A stretch of 42,502 nt of DNA from CAZJHX01 sp964545715 (GCA_964545715.1 CAZJHX010000092.1:1-42502), one strand, 5' to 3'; counted from the first letter of the stretch, positions 9,161 to 17,191 are shown. Numbers and translations are program-made. The notes: generated by a model from the letters alone, not told the origin.

Positions 9161-11365
9161 TCAATAATCGGGTAGTTTTCGATACTTGGCGGTCCACTTT
9201 GCCGGAAGCAGCCGCTTGCGGACCTGCGCGGCTCGCTCGGGGGTCTCGTAGAGGGCCAGATAACGCAGGAAGTGCTCGATGACTTTTCGGGTGTAGTTGC
9301 GCGACTCGTGGGGGCCCAGATCGTCGATCATCACGTCAAACGACTTGCCCTTCATGCGGTTCATGTGACGCTCGAGCAGCATGGGTCCGCCGTTGTAGGA
9401 CGCGACCGCAAACGGCAGCTGGCCGTAGAACTTCTTCACGAGCGCACCCAGGTAGCGCACGCCCCACCGTATGTTGTGATCAGGGCGCATGGCCATCCAC
9501 AGCTGGTAGTCCTCGCCCGCGTCGGCCGCCAGCCGCTTGGCCGTGCGATCCAGCAGCTGCAGTACGCCGTACGCCGGGGCCCGGGAGATGACCGTGGGGT
9601 TGTAGCGCGACTCCTGCAGCATGTGGGAGTAGACCATCCACTCGGGCACTGAGGCGCGCTTGGCGGCCGCCACGACATGGGTGCGATAGGCCCGCGGATA
9701 GATCGCGCGCCAGATGTCGACGGTTCGTCGGGTCGGACGTCGCCTCAGCGTGCGCCCGTTCTTGCTGCGCGCCTCCTTGCGGGCCTGGTGAAAGCGGTCG
9801 ATCGCGTCCGCCAGCTCGACCTCCAGCCGCTCGAAGCGCTCGGGACCCAGCGCCGCGAGCAGGCGCTTGCGAAGCACCTTGAACACGCGACGAGTGGTAT
9901 CCGGCTCGCCCAGGTGCACCGCTGTCTTCAGCCGCAGGATCGGCGCCAGGTTGGGCAGCCCGCGAAACGGATCCGCGCTGTGGGCCGGCCATCGCGACAG
10001 GTTGCGCCGCCTGGGGATGCGCTTTGCAGCCCCCCACTCGGTCAGCCGCTGCTCCGCCAGCGCCGCGTAATACGTCAGCGGCATCGACCGGACCAGCTTG
10101 GCCAGGCCGTCGATCGCCGCGCGCTTCTTGCCCAGGTGGTGCAGCGCCCGCGCCCGCCAATAGCGCGCCTTGCCGCCGACCAGTGGATTGCGCTTGGACA
10201 GCAGCGGCTCAAAGCGCTCGATGGCCTTGGCGTAGTCCCCCGCCATGTAGGCCCAGAACCCGGCGAACCACCAGTACTTGCCCCAGTCGAAGCCGCGCTT
10301 GTGGACGCGCAGGAAGCGCGCGATGTCGTCGCCCGCCTGCGCCGATCGTCCAGTGCGGTGCAGCGCCCGCCCGCGATCGTAATGCGCCTCGACCCGGCGG
10401 CGGATCGACGCGTCCGGAAAGCGGGCCAGCAGGGTGTCGAAGGCCTTGACCGCCTCGTCCGTGCGTCCCAGTTTGTCCAGGACGATGCCGTGCGAGCTCA
10501 GCGCCTGGAGTTCGAACGGTGCGCCGGGCTCGACGGCCGCGCGCAGGTAGACCTCGGCGCCCTTGTAGTCGTCGCGCAGCCGCTCCGACCCGATCTTGCC
10601 CAGATAGAAGCCGATCTCGGCCCGGCGATAATTTGCGCGCCACAGAAACTCGGCGTCGATGCGGCAGGCCTCGTAGTTGCGGCGCCCGAAAAGCCGCTCG
10701 ACGCGCTGCATGCGCTCCTTGTTGGTCAGCTCTCCGACGCGGGCGATCGCTTTGTCGGCCAGCGGGCTCTCCGGGTGGTCGATGACCAGCTGCTTGAACA
10801 GCTGCGCGGACTTCTTGGGGGCGGACGCCTTCAGCATTCGGGCGGCGCGGTCCAGCAGCTCGTCCTGAGGCAGGTGCAGATGCGACTTGCGATACAGCTT
10901 CAGTGCGGTGGCGGCGGTGTCCTCGGGACGTGCGACGCGCTCCTGCAGCCGCGAGTAGAGCAGGTCCGCAGCAGCCCACCGAAACTTTGGAAAGCGGCTC
11001 CGAAGCTTGCCCAGCGCGGCCAGGGCGGGGCCGTCCTTGCCTTCCGCCAGCAGCACCTCCACCTCCGCCCACCGATAGGCCGGCGCCGAGATCCGGGCGA
11101 TGCTGCGAGCCCGCTTGAACGCCGCGCGCGCCTTTTCACCGTCCCGCTTCTGGGCGTGCACCCGGGCCAGCACAAAGCTGGCGGCCGCTCGGGCGAGCCG
11201 ATGTCCGCGACGTTGGGCGGCGGCCAGCGGTTTCTCTACGTTGTCGATGTCGCCGACCCGGACGCGTTGCACGATTTTGTACAGATTGGACCAGCTGTCG
11301 GCTGCGGCGGGTGCAGCGGTGAGCAATGCGGCGACGATCAATGCGGCGGTTTGCACGGCTCTCAC
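9161..11365 (-). CDS. Soluble lytic murein transglycosylase (Slt70-like)
   Basis: The product has 734 residues from the GTG at 11365: MRAVQTAALIVAALL..., a signal peptide ending A-A-A-D-S. I chose this over the GTG two codons earlier because TACTGT lies exactly six bases before it. Residues about 25-540 are helical TPR-like repeats (for example A-E-V-Y-L-R-A-A-V and A-Y-M-A-G-D-Y-A-K-A-I), the superhelical scaffold of Slt70. The SLT domain is C-terminal: M-L-Q-E-S-R-Y-N-P with catalytic Glu585, then A-Y-G-V-L-Q-L-L, and A-S-Y-N-G-G-P. It cleaves the glycan chains of peptidoglycan in the periplasm. Downstream on the same strand is the cNMP-binding kinase. A link between wall turnover and that kinase is inference. 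Confidence 0.92.
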   Translation of the reverse strand: MRAVQTAALIVAALLTAAPAAADSWSNLYKIVQRVRVGDIDNVEKPLAAAQRRGHRLARAAASFVLARVHAQKRDGEKARAAFKRARSIARISAPAYRWAEVEVLLAEGKDGPALAALGKLRSRFPKFRWAAADLLYSRLQERVARPEDTAATALKLYRKSHLHLPQDELLDRAARMLKASAPKKSAQLFKQLVIDHPESPLADKAIARVGELTNKERMQRVERLFGRRNYEACRIDAEFLWRANYRRAEIGFYLGKIGSERLRDDYKGAEVYLRAAVEPGAPFELQALSSHGIVLDKLGRTDEAVKAFDTLLARFPDASIRRRVEAHYDRGRALHRTGRSAQAGDDIARFLRVHKRGFDWGKYWWFAGFWAYMAGDYAKAIERFEPLLSKRNPLVGGKARYWRARALHHLGKKRAAIDGLAKLVRSMPLTYYAALAEQRLTEWGAAKRIPRRRNLSRWPAHSADPFRGLPNLAPILRLKTAVHLGEPDTTRRVFKVLRKRLLAALGPERFERLEVELADAIDRFHQARKEARSKNGRTLRRRPTRRTVDIWRAIYPRAYRTHVVAAAKRASVPEWMVYSHMLQESRYNPTVISRAPAYGVLQLLDRTAKRLAADAGEDYQLWMAMRPDHNIRWGVRYLGALVKKFYGQLPFAVASYNGGPMLLERHMNRMKGKSFDVMIDDLGPHESRNYTRKVIEHFLRYLALYETPERAAQVRKRLLPAKWTAKYRKLPDY

Positions 11366-11371
11366 GATCAC

Positions 11372-11377
11372 ACAGTA
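11372..11377 (-). promoter_or_regulatory. -10 box TACTGT of the lytic transglycosylase gene
   Basis: TACTGT on the minus strand is followed by exactly six bases and then the GTG at 11365. It lies back to back with the -10 of the divergent LON-domain gene, four bases apart. Confidence 0.55.
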
Positions 11378-11381
11378 GTGC

Positions 11382-11387
11382 TAAGCT
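11382..11387 (+). promoter_or_regulatory. -10 box TAAGCT of the LON-domain gene
   Basis: TAAGCT is followed by exactly six bases and then the ATG at 11394. No Shine-Dalgarno fits in between. The -35 region would lie inside the start of the divergent gene. Confidence 0.55.
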
Positions 11388-11393
11388 TGAGAC

Positions 11394-12071
11394 ATGGCCA
11401 CAAAGCACCCCGCAGTGTCGCTTCGGGCCGAGCATCTCGCTCGGTTGCCGTTGTTTCCACTACCGCGCGTGGTGTTCTTTCCGCACACGATGTTGCCGTT
11501 GCACGTCTTCGAGCCGCGCTATCAGGCGCTGATCGCCTGGTGCATCGAAAACGACTGGCCGCTGGCGGTACCGCTGATCGAGCCCGGGCGCGAGGATGAG
11601 GCCGAGGGCAATCCGCCCATCGTGCCGGTGGCGGGCGTGGGCACCATCGGCGAGCACCAGGCGCTGGGCGGCGGGCGATACAACATCATCTTGCAAGGCG
11701 TCGCGCGCGTGCGCCTGGACGAGGAGCTGGACCCAGGGCTACCGTACCGTCTGGGGCGCTACACCATGCTGTCCGATGACGGCGGGGATGGCGGCGACGC
11801 GGTCGACCGGCGCGTGCGCACCACGTTTGCGTGCCTGGACGAGCTCAAGCTGCGGATCCCCCCGCTGGCCAAGGTGCTGGACGGCCCGCTGCTGCAGGTC
11901 ACCGACCCCGCGGTGCTGAGCGACCGCCTCTCAGCGGTGCTTTTTCACGACTACAAGCTGCGGCAGGGCCAGCTGGAGTGCCTGGACGTGATCGAGCGCT
12001 TCGACCGCATCGTGGCCCGCCTGGGCGGCTTGTTGGCGGGCACCCTCGACGATGAGGATCCGATCCATTAA
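11394..12071 (+). CDS. LON peptidase N-terminal (substrate-binding) domain protein
   Basis: The product has 225 residues matching the stand-alone LON N-terminal domain family: L-P-L-F-P-L-P-R-V-V-F-F-P near the start, L-P-L-H-V-F-E-P-R-Y, then V-G-T-I and G-G-R-Y-N-I-I-L-Q-G-V-A-R-V-R. There is no AAA+ or protease domain, so it is not Lon itself. These proteins are thought to bind substrates or partners, but their role is not settled. The ATG is six bases after TAAGCT. The stop TAA provides the first bases of the -10 box of the next gene, so the two are separately promoted although only nine bases apart. Confidence 0.88.
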   Translation: MATKHPAVSLRAEHLARLPLFPLPRVVFFPHTMLPLHVFEPRYQALIAWCIENDWPLAVPLIEPGREDEAEGNPPIVPVAGVGTIGEHQALGGGRYNIILQGVARVRLDEELDPGLPYRLGRYTMLSDDGGDGGDAVDRRVRTTFACLDELKLRIPPLAKVLDGPLLQVTDPAVLSDRLSAVLFHDYKLRQGQLECLDVIERFDRIVARLGGLLAGTLDDEDPIH

Positions 12072-12074
12072 TCT
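12069..12074 (+). promoter_or_regulatory. -10 box TAATCT of the TerB-like gene
   Basis: TAATCT begins with the TAA stop of the upstream gene and is followed by exactly six bases and the GTG at 12081. Confidence 0.5.
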
Positions 12075-12080
12075 GCCGGC

Positions 12081-12551
12081 GTGATCGGCTCCATTTTAGA
12101 GTTTTTTGGCACCAGGCTGACCCGCGACCCGGAGGGAGATTCGGCCGAAGCGGAAGAGCGCGCGCTGCGATTGGCCACGGGCGCGCTGCTCGTCCAGGTG
12201 ATGCGCGCTGATTTCGAGGTGCAGGCCGAGGAGCGCGCCCAGGTCGTGACAGCGCTGGCCGACACCTTCGAATTGGGTCAGTCCGAGGCCGAAGAGCTGT
12301 TCACGCTGGCCGAGCAGGAGGCGGATCAGGCGATCTCGCTGTACCCCTTCACCCAGCTTCTAAACGAGCAGCTCGGGCGCGACGAGCGGCGCCACATGGT
12401 GGAGCTCATGTGGCGCATCGTGTACGCCGACGGTATCCGCGAGAAACATGAGGAGTATCTGGTGCGCAAAGTCGCCAAGCTGCTACACGTGTCCCACGCG
12501 GACTTTGTCGCGACCCGGCAGGCCGTGGAAAAGTCGTTGCGAACCCACTGA
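12081..12551 (+). CDS. TerB-like (tellurite-resistance domain) protein
   Basis: An all-helical protein of 156 residues with TerB-family features: L-R-L-A-T-G-A-L-L-V-Q-V-M-R-A-D-F-E-V, then M-V-E-L-M-W-R-I-V-Y-A-D-G-I-R-E-K-H-E-E-Y-L. The acidic/His helix pairs bind metal in the family. No other ter genes lie nearby, so tellurite resistance should not be assumed; single TerB-domain proteins are common in Proteobacteria with unknown roles. The GTG start is supported by TAATCT six bases upstream. Confidence 0.85.
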   Translation: MIGSILEFFGTRLTRDPEGDSAEAEERALRLATGALLVQVMRADFEVQAEERAQVVTALADTFELGQSEAEELFTLAEQEADQAISLYPFTQLLNEQLGRDERRHMVELMWRIVYADGIREKHEEYLVRKVAKLLHVSHADFVATRQAVEKSLRTH

Positions 12552-12552
12552 A

Positions 12553-12558
12553 TACCGT
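12553..12558 (+). promoter_or_regulatory. -10 box TACCGT of the HELLGH peptidase gene
   Basis: TACCGT is followed by exactly six bases and a TTG at 12565. It begins two bases after the TerB stop and is the reason for choosing the TTG over the GTG at 12574. Confidence 0.45.
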
Positions 12559-12564
12559 GAGAGT

Positions 12565-13902
12565 TTGATCGGCGTGAGCCAATACGCGAACAACTCTGAG
12601 CAGACAAACTCCAAGACCGCGTCGGACGCCGCAGCGGCGGAGCCCGGGTGGCGCGGAGCGATGCGCCAATCGCTGAACGGCATGGGATATGACGCCCAAT
12701 CCGCCGCCCTGAGCCCGACCAACCAGGCGGTTCAGCTGCACGGTGAGGGTGAGCACGATCACGACCACGCGGCGACGACGCTGCCGCACATGGATCCGGC
12801 GCGAAACGGGATCTTTCTGGTCGGCTGGACGGCGGGGCAGGTCAGTGAGCTGATCCGCGGCATGGCCGGCTTTGCGGGGCTGACGTGCGCGTGGAACCCG
12901 ACCACTTTTGAGCTGACGTTTGTCGGCGTAGACAACGCGCGCAAACAGGCGCGGATCGCCGAGGGGCGCTGGTCGCAGGAGATGCACGACGCGTGGACGG
13001 CCGCCCTGGTCGACGCGCCGCGCCACAGCGTGGTGATCGGGGCCCAGGAGGGCGACACCGACTCCGTGCAGGGCGGCTACGCCGGGCCCAACGCCATGGT
13101 GCTGGACATGATGGATCTCGGCACCTTTGCCGGCGAGACCGACCGCGTGGAGCAGTCCTTCAACATCTACTGGGTGATGACGCACGAGCTGCTGGGCCAC
13201 TTCTACCTGGGGTTGGGCCACGGCCGCGAGAACGGCTACGAGTCGTACAACATCGACACCTACGACTACAAACACGACAAGACGCTGCAGAAGATGAACG
13301 AGTGGCGCATGCAGATGGGCCTGCCGGTCCGCTTGCAGCACCCGCCCAAGATCGAGGGGCAGCACCGCACGTACATCTTTGTGGACGCCTACCCCGATCA
13401 GCCGACGATCGACCTGGACGCGACGGCGCCGGACGCCACGGTGTCGCTGCCGCCCATGGCCGAGCGCAAGCAGCGGTTTGATGAGCTGCGCGCCAAGGTG
13501 CAGAACAAGCTGGACCGTCCCGACGACGTCGACATCCGCTTCTATCCGACGACCAGCTACACCGACGACGACACCGACGCCCAGGGCCACGATCTGCCCG
13601 GCCGCGGCAACTTGCTGCCGCTGCTGCGGTGGGGCTCGCGCGGCGGGAAGGTGACGCTGGCGCAAAACAAGATCAACGAGCACGGCGTGCCGGACCAGAG
13701 CGGCCAGCCGCTGGACCCCGACGGCATCTTCGGCCGCAAGACCTATCACGCCACGCGCGACTTCCAGGGCACGCACGAGTGCAAAGTGGACGGGCTGATC
13801 GGCCCGGAGACCTGGAGCGCGCTACTTGGCTATCAGGTGATGACGCGCGAAGAGCACGAGGCCCGCCGCGCCGGTCACCGCGCCCACAACCATGGGCATT
13901 GA
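12565..13902 (+). CDS. HELLGH-motif metallopeptidase with C-terminal peptidoglycan-binding domain
   Basis: The product has 445 residues from the TTG at 12565 (or 442 from the GTG at 12574). There is no signal peptide. The N-terminal ~70 residues are polar and include G-M-G-Y-D-A-Q-S-A-A-L-S-P and a His/Asp run. The probable active site is M-T-H-E-L-L-G-H (H207, E208, H212), with three residues between Glu and the second His, not the usual two. HExxGH is known as the signature of dipeptidyl peptidase III (M49), but the rest is too short and unlike M49. Residues about 352-425 form a PG_binding_1 domain (L-R-W-G-S-R-G, D-G-I-F-G-R-K-T, D-G-L-I-G-P-E-T-W). The tail is His-rich. It could be a wall-targeted effector, but this is inference. 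Confidence 0.75.
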   Translation: MIGVSQYANNSEQTNSKTASDAAAAEPGWRGAMRQSLNGMGYDAQSAALSPTNQAVQLHGEGEHDHDHAATTLPHMDPARNGIFLVGWTAGQVSELIRGMAGFAGLTCAWNPTTFELTFVGVDNARKQARIAEGRWSQEMHDAWTAALVDAPRHSVVIGAQEGDTDSVQGGYAGPNAMVLDMMDLGTFAGETDRVEQSFNIYWVMTHELLGHFYLGLGHGRENGYESYNIDTYDYKHDKTLQKMNEWRMQMGLPVRLQHPPKIEGQHRTYIFVDAYPDQPTIDLDATAPDATVSLPPMAERKQRFDELRAKVQNKLDRPDDVDIRFYPTTSYTDDDTDAQGHDLPGRGNLLPLLRWGSRGGKVTLAQNKINEHGVPDQSGQPLDPDGIFGRKTYHATRDFQGTHECKVDGLIGPETWSALLGYQVMTREEHEARRAGHRAHNHGH

Positions 13903-13914
13903 GACAAACAACTG

Positions 13915-14340
13915 ATGCGTGGTTTCCTGGGCGCCCTTGGGGTCGGTATCGCTCTGTTCAGCGGGCTGTTTGTCGTCATGGCGATCGGCGATCTGATCGG
14001 TGGCTCCGACACCGAGACCGGCGTGCTGATCGCGCTGCTGGTGTTCTTCACAGGGACGACCGCGGCCGGTGTCTACATGGCCAAGCGACACCTGATCGAC
14101 GTGGCGCGGGAGGAGGCGGCCAACTCACGCCGAGCGCGCGAGCAGGCGGTGCTGGAGGTGGCGGCGGGCTCGGGCGGCACGGTCACCGTGGCGGAGATCG
14201 CGGCCGGCACCGGCTGGGGTATCTCGGAGACCCGTGAGCTGATGGGCGAGCTGGCGCGAGAAGGCATCGCCGAGTCTGACGTCAACGAGCGCGGCGAGCT
14301 GCTCTACGTCTTTCGCGGCGTCGGCGGGCTGGAGAGCTGA
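13915..14340 (+). CDS. Small membrane protein with C-terminal winged-helix-like domain
   Basis: The product has 141 residues. Two hydrophobic segments near the N-terminus (F-L-G-A-L-G-V-G-I-A-L-F-S-G-L-F-V-V-M-A and V-L-I-A-L-L-V-F-F-T-G-T-T-A-A-G-V-Y) are followed by a charged helix and a C-terminal region that reads like a winged helix: V-A-E-I-A-A-G-T-G-W, then T-R-E-L-M-G-E-L-A-R-E-G. It starts 12 bases after the peptidase stop and is probably cotranscribed with it. Similar membrane/wHTH proteins are usually annotated as hypothetical, and no function is assigned. Confidence 0.68.
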   Translation: MRGFLGALGVGIALFSGLFVVMAIGDLIGGSDTETGVLIALLVFFTGTTAAGVYMAKRHLIDVAREEAANSRRAREQAVLEVAAGSGGTVTVAEIAAGTGWGISETRELMGELAREGIAESDVNERGELLYVFRGVGGLES

Positions 14341-14354
14341 CGGGGTAGCTACGC

Positions 14355-14810
14355 ATGGACGCGTTGTTGAAACTCATGAGGCAGCACACCGCACTGATCG
14401 TGGTGGTGTTGTTCATGTCCGGCCTCTCCGGCGTCTTTCTGCTGTCGCGCAGTGCACAGTCGAACGTCATCGAGACGACCGCGCTGTACAACGCGCAGGT
14501 TTACGCGGATGCGCTCACGACGTTTCGCACGCTGTATACCGCCGAGGTTGTCGCCCGCCTGCAGGGAACCGGCATCGACGTCACGCACGACTACAAGCGC
14601 ACGGAGCACGCCGTCCCGCTGCCGGCGACGCTGAGCATGATGATGGGCAATCAGCTCTCGTCGACCGCCGAGGCGGCGCGCACGCAGCTGTACAGCCCGT
14701 ATCCGTTTCCGTGGCGCAAGGCCGGGGGGGCTGCGCGACGATTTTGCCCGCCAGGCGTGGGACGCGCTGAGCGCGGACCCGGAGACACCGTTTCATCGCA
14801 TTGTGACTGA
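14355..14810 (+). CDS. N-terminal fragment of frameshifted heme-sensor hybrid histidine kinase
   Basis: This frame encodes the N-terminal membrane anchor (A-L-I-V-V-V-L-F-M-S-G-L-S-G-V-F) and most of a Tll0287-like (DUF3365) sensor domain. It is intact up to Y-P-F-P-W-R-K-A-G-G. After the run of seven G at 14724-14730 the frame becomes nonsense (A-A-R-R-F-C-P-P) until the stop. In the +1 frame the family continues immediately as G-L-R-D-D-F-A-R-Q-A-W-D-A-L. Removing one G joins the two parts into a single 668-residue protein (14355-16362). Confidence 0.75.
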   Translation: MDALLKLMRQHTALIVVVLFMSGLSGVFLLSRSAQSNVIETTALYNAQVYADALTTFRTLYTAEVVARLQGTGIDVTHDYKRTEHAVPLPATLSMMMGNQLSSTAEAARTQLYSPYPFPWRKAGGAARRFCPPGVGRAERGPGDTVSSHCD

Positions 14811-16362
14811 GGACGGGAAGCGCGTGCTGCGTTTTGCCACCGCCGATCGGATGCGGCAGGCCTGTGTGGGGTGTCACAACACGCACCCGGACACGCCGAA
14901 AAGCGGGTGGCGCGTGGGTGACGTTCGGGGTGTGCTGGAGGTGGCCTACCCGTTGGCGGCCGCGGATGCCGCGATGGCCTTTTCAGAGGACCGTATGGCG
15001 CTCTTTGCGGTGCCGTTTGGCGTGGTGACGGTGCTGTTGATCGGCTTGCTGGTCGGACGCATGCGCGCCGAGTCTGCCGAGCTGGAGCAGCGCGTGGCAG
15101 CTCGCACGTCTGAGCTGGAGGCCAGCGAGGCGCTCTTGCGGCGCCAGATCGCCGAGAAGGAGCAGATTCAGGCCGCCGTTCAGGAGTCGCAGAAGATGGA
15201 GGCCGTCGGCCGGCTGGCCGGAGGGATCGCACACGACTTCAACAACAACCTCACCGTAATTCTGGGCTGCGCGGAGCTGCTCGAGGCCGATCTGGAGCCC
15301 GACAGCGAGGCGTATGAAGATCTGCAACAGATCGTCCAGGCGGCCGAACACGGCGCCTCGCTGACGAGAGAGCTGCTCGGCTTCAGTCGCAGCGAGCCCG
15401 CGCAGTACGCCACCGTCGACCTGAACGAGGCGGTGCGCCGTACTGTCGAGGTGGCGCGCCGCACAGTCGGCACCCACATCACGCTGTCCGATAAGCTGGA
15501 TCCGGACCTCCTCCCGGTCTGGATCGACGTTGGCCAGCTGGACCGCGTCTTGATGAATCTGACGCTGAATGCCCGCGATGCTATGCCCGAGGGCGGGGAG
15601 CTCGTCTTGAGTACGCGCATGGTAGGCGCCGACGAGCGTGGGCCGGATGGAGCCGCGGTGGGGTGCGCCATGGCCGAGCTCTCGGTCAGCGACACCGGCA
15701 CGGGTATGGAGCCGGCCGTTCAGTCCCGGATCTTCGAGCCCTTCTTCACCACGAAGAAGGTCGGCGACGGCACGGGAATGGGCCTGGCCAGTGTCTATGG
15801 CGTTGTCCAACAGGCAGGTGGGGGGATCACTGTCGAGTCAAAGGTTGGTGAGGGCACCCGGATGCGCGTGTGGCTGCCTGTGGCTCCGGAGGCCCCCGCG
15901 CCGGCACTGTTGGACGGCGCGGGCGGAGTGCTGCCGGCACCCGTCACGCACAAGCAGACGATCTTGCTCGTGGACGACGACGACGGCGTGCGACGGGTTG
16001 TCTCGCGAATTCTGCAGGGCGCCGGCTACACGGTGCTCGAGGCATCGGGTGGCGTGGCGGCGCTGCAGGAGCTGAGCCGTCGGCCGGAGATCGCGCTTCT
16101 GCTGACCGATATCGTCATGCCCAATATGACCGGCCCCGAGCTCGTGGCCAACGTGCGCCTGACAAGACCGACGCTGCCGGCGATCTTCATGTCCGGTTAT
16201 CCGTCGTCGGAGGCGATGCCTGTGCAGCTGCTGGATGACGGCGTGCCGTTGCTGAGCAAGCCCATCGCCCGGCTGCAGCTGCTCGACGAGGTCGTGCGCA
16301 CGCTGCGGGGTCCGGACGAGAGCCGGCCGGCTCAGAGGCCCAGCGAGTCCAGCGTCACGTAG
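14803..16362 (+). CDS. Hybrid sensor histidine kinase, main part (frame opens at about 14731)
   Basis: This is the rest of the gene that begins at 14355. The sensor domain ends with Q-A-C-V-G-C-H-N, a CxxCH heme-c attachment site, as in Tll0287-like sensors. A second membrane segment (F-A-V-P-F-G-V-V-T-V-L-L-I-G-L-L) and a coiled coil follow. The kinase has the H-box HDFNNN (phosphoacceptor His about 293 of the joined protein), N-box N-L-T-L-N-A-R-D-A-M, F-F-T-T-K-K and G-T-G-M-G-L-A. A C-terminal receiver domain has L-V-D-D-D-D and L-L-T-D-I-V-M-P (Asp about 584) and L-S-K-P. The likely role is redox or small-ligand sensing through periplasmic heme. The GTG at 14803 is internal to the sensor domain and probably not a real start. 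Confidence 0.85.
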   Translation: MTEDGKRVLRFATADRMRQACVGCHNTHPDTPKSGWRVGDVRGVLEVAYPLAAADAAMAFSEDRMALFAVPFGVVTVLLIGLLVGRMRAESAELEQRVAARTSELEASEALLRRQIAEKEQIQAAVQESQKMEAVGRLAGGIAHDFNNNLTVILGCAELLEADLEPDSEAYEDLQQIVQAAEHGASLTRELLGFSRSEPAQYATVDLNEAVRRTVEVARRTVGTHITLSDKLDPDLLPVWIDVGQLDRVLMNLTLNARDAMPEGGELVLSTRMVGADERGPDGAAVGCAMAELSVSDTGTGMEPAVQSRIFEPFFTTKKVGDGTGMGLASVYGVVQQAGGGITVESKVGEGTRMRVWLPVAPEAPAPALLDGAGGVLPAPVTHKQTILLVDDDDGVRRVVSRILQGAGYTVLEASGGVAALQELSRRPEIALLLTDIVMPNMTGPELVANVRLTRPTLPAIFMSGYPSSEAMPVQLLDDGVPLLSKPIARLQLLDEVVRTLRGPDESRPAQRPSESSVT

Positions 16363-17168
16363 AACGTCGCCACCGTATAGGCGTACACGTCCGGCAACCC
16401 CGTTTCGGGTGTGGCGTCTGTGATGTCGACGGTGACCAGATCGCCCGCCGGGTCGGTGGCGATCGCGTCCGTGTCTGGATCGACGGCGATCGCGAACGTG
16501 GTCGACAGGTCCTGGGCGACGAAGCTCGAGTCGGAGGCCGGTAGCGCGACGTACGACGCCAGCATTGCCGGGCCCCATGTCTGCAGGGTCGGCTCGGACC
16601 AGCTCTCTTGAAGTCCCTGCGTGAGGGGCGCGAAGCCGATGCCGATCTCCATGCCGTCAAACCGGGCCATGAAGTCCTCTCCGGCCTCGCCGTGGATCGC
16701 TGGGTCGAGCAGGGCGTCGCAATCGTAGTCTTCCAGGGCGAAATGGCCGCGATAGGTCACAAAGAACTCCGCGCCGTCCGTGGTGGGCAAATCGCCGGAG
16801 CTGGTCGGCTGCCACCAGCCCCAGGCGTAGCAGCTCTGCGGATGCTCCGGATCCTCTTCATCATCGCCCGCGAACCAGGCGTCCCCGGCGAGGTGCAGGT
16901 AGATCCGCGGCGCCGCGGTGACGCCTTCGAAGGTGTAGCCCTCCAGGCTGCCGTCCTGACGGATGATCGCGTCCAGCTCGACGCCGACGGCGGTCGGCTC
17001 GACCCACGGAAACGCCTCTTCGCCCAGGCCCACCACCGGCAGTACCGTGATCTCTTCGTCGACCGGCGCGGCGATGGTCTCGGGGAAGACGATGGGCTCC
17101 GGCGCCTCTTGCTCGGTCCCGCAACCGGCCAGCAGCCACACCAGCCCGACGATGCGCAATGCTTCCAC
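16332..17168 (-). CDS. Lipoprotein of unknown function
   Basis: The product has 278 residues from a GTG at 17168 with lipobox L-A-G-C at about 16 (IVGLVWLLAGC). The mature part is acidic and rich in aromatic residues (Y-A-W-G-W-W-Q-P) with predicted strands throughout; no known domain is recognised. The GTG start is supported by TACTCT six bases upstream. The 3' end overlaps the convergent histidine kinase gene by 31 bases. It is divergent from the Rieske gene with 61 bases between starts. Confidence 0.75.
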   Translation of the reverse strand: MEALRIVGLVWLLAGCGTEQEAPEPIVFPETIAAPVDEEITVLPVVGLGEEAFPWVEPTAVGVELDAIIRQDGSLEGYTFEGVTAAPRIYLHLAGDAWFAGDDEEDPEHPQSCYAWGWWQPTSSGDLPTTDGAEFFVTYRGHFALEDYDCDALLDPAIHGEAGEDFMARFDGMEIGIGFAPLTQGLQESWSEPTLQTWGPAMLASYVALPASDSSFVAQDLSTTFAIAVDPDTDAIATDPAGDLVTVDITDATPETGLPDVYAYTVATFYVTLDSLGL

Positions 17169-17174
17169 ATCTCT

Positions 17175-17180
17175 AGAGTA
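17175..17180 (-). promoter_or_regulatory. -10 box TACTCT of the lipoprotein gene
   Basis: On the minus strand TACTCT is followed by exactly six bases and the GTG at 17168, the same geometry as five other genes here. Confidence 0.5.
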
Positions 17181-17185
17181 GCCAC

Positions 17186-17191
17186 TATCAT
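17186..17191 (+). promoter_or_regulatory. Possible -10 box TATCAT of the Rieske/oxidoreductase operon
   Basis: TATCAT lies 38 bases before the ATG at 17230, which would leave a leader of about 30 bases. It sits five bases from the oppositely oriented TACTCT, so the two promoters would compete. Confidence 0.3.

Noticed and set aside
9677..11599. 640-codon plus-strand open frame
   Set aside because: It is antisense to the lytic transglycosylase, which has a clear SLT active site and signal peptide, and also overlaps the LON-domain gene.
12574..12576. GTG at 12574 as start of the HELLGH peptidase
   Set aside because: It is plausible, but has neither a Shine-Dalgarno nor a TAnnnT at the usual distance; the TTG at 12565 has TACCGT exactly six bases upstream.
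12565..13902. Assignment of the HELLGH protein to dipeptidyl peptidase III (M49)
   Set aside because: Only the six-residue motif matches. The length, N-terminus and C-terminal peptidoglycan-binding domain do not fit M49.
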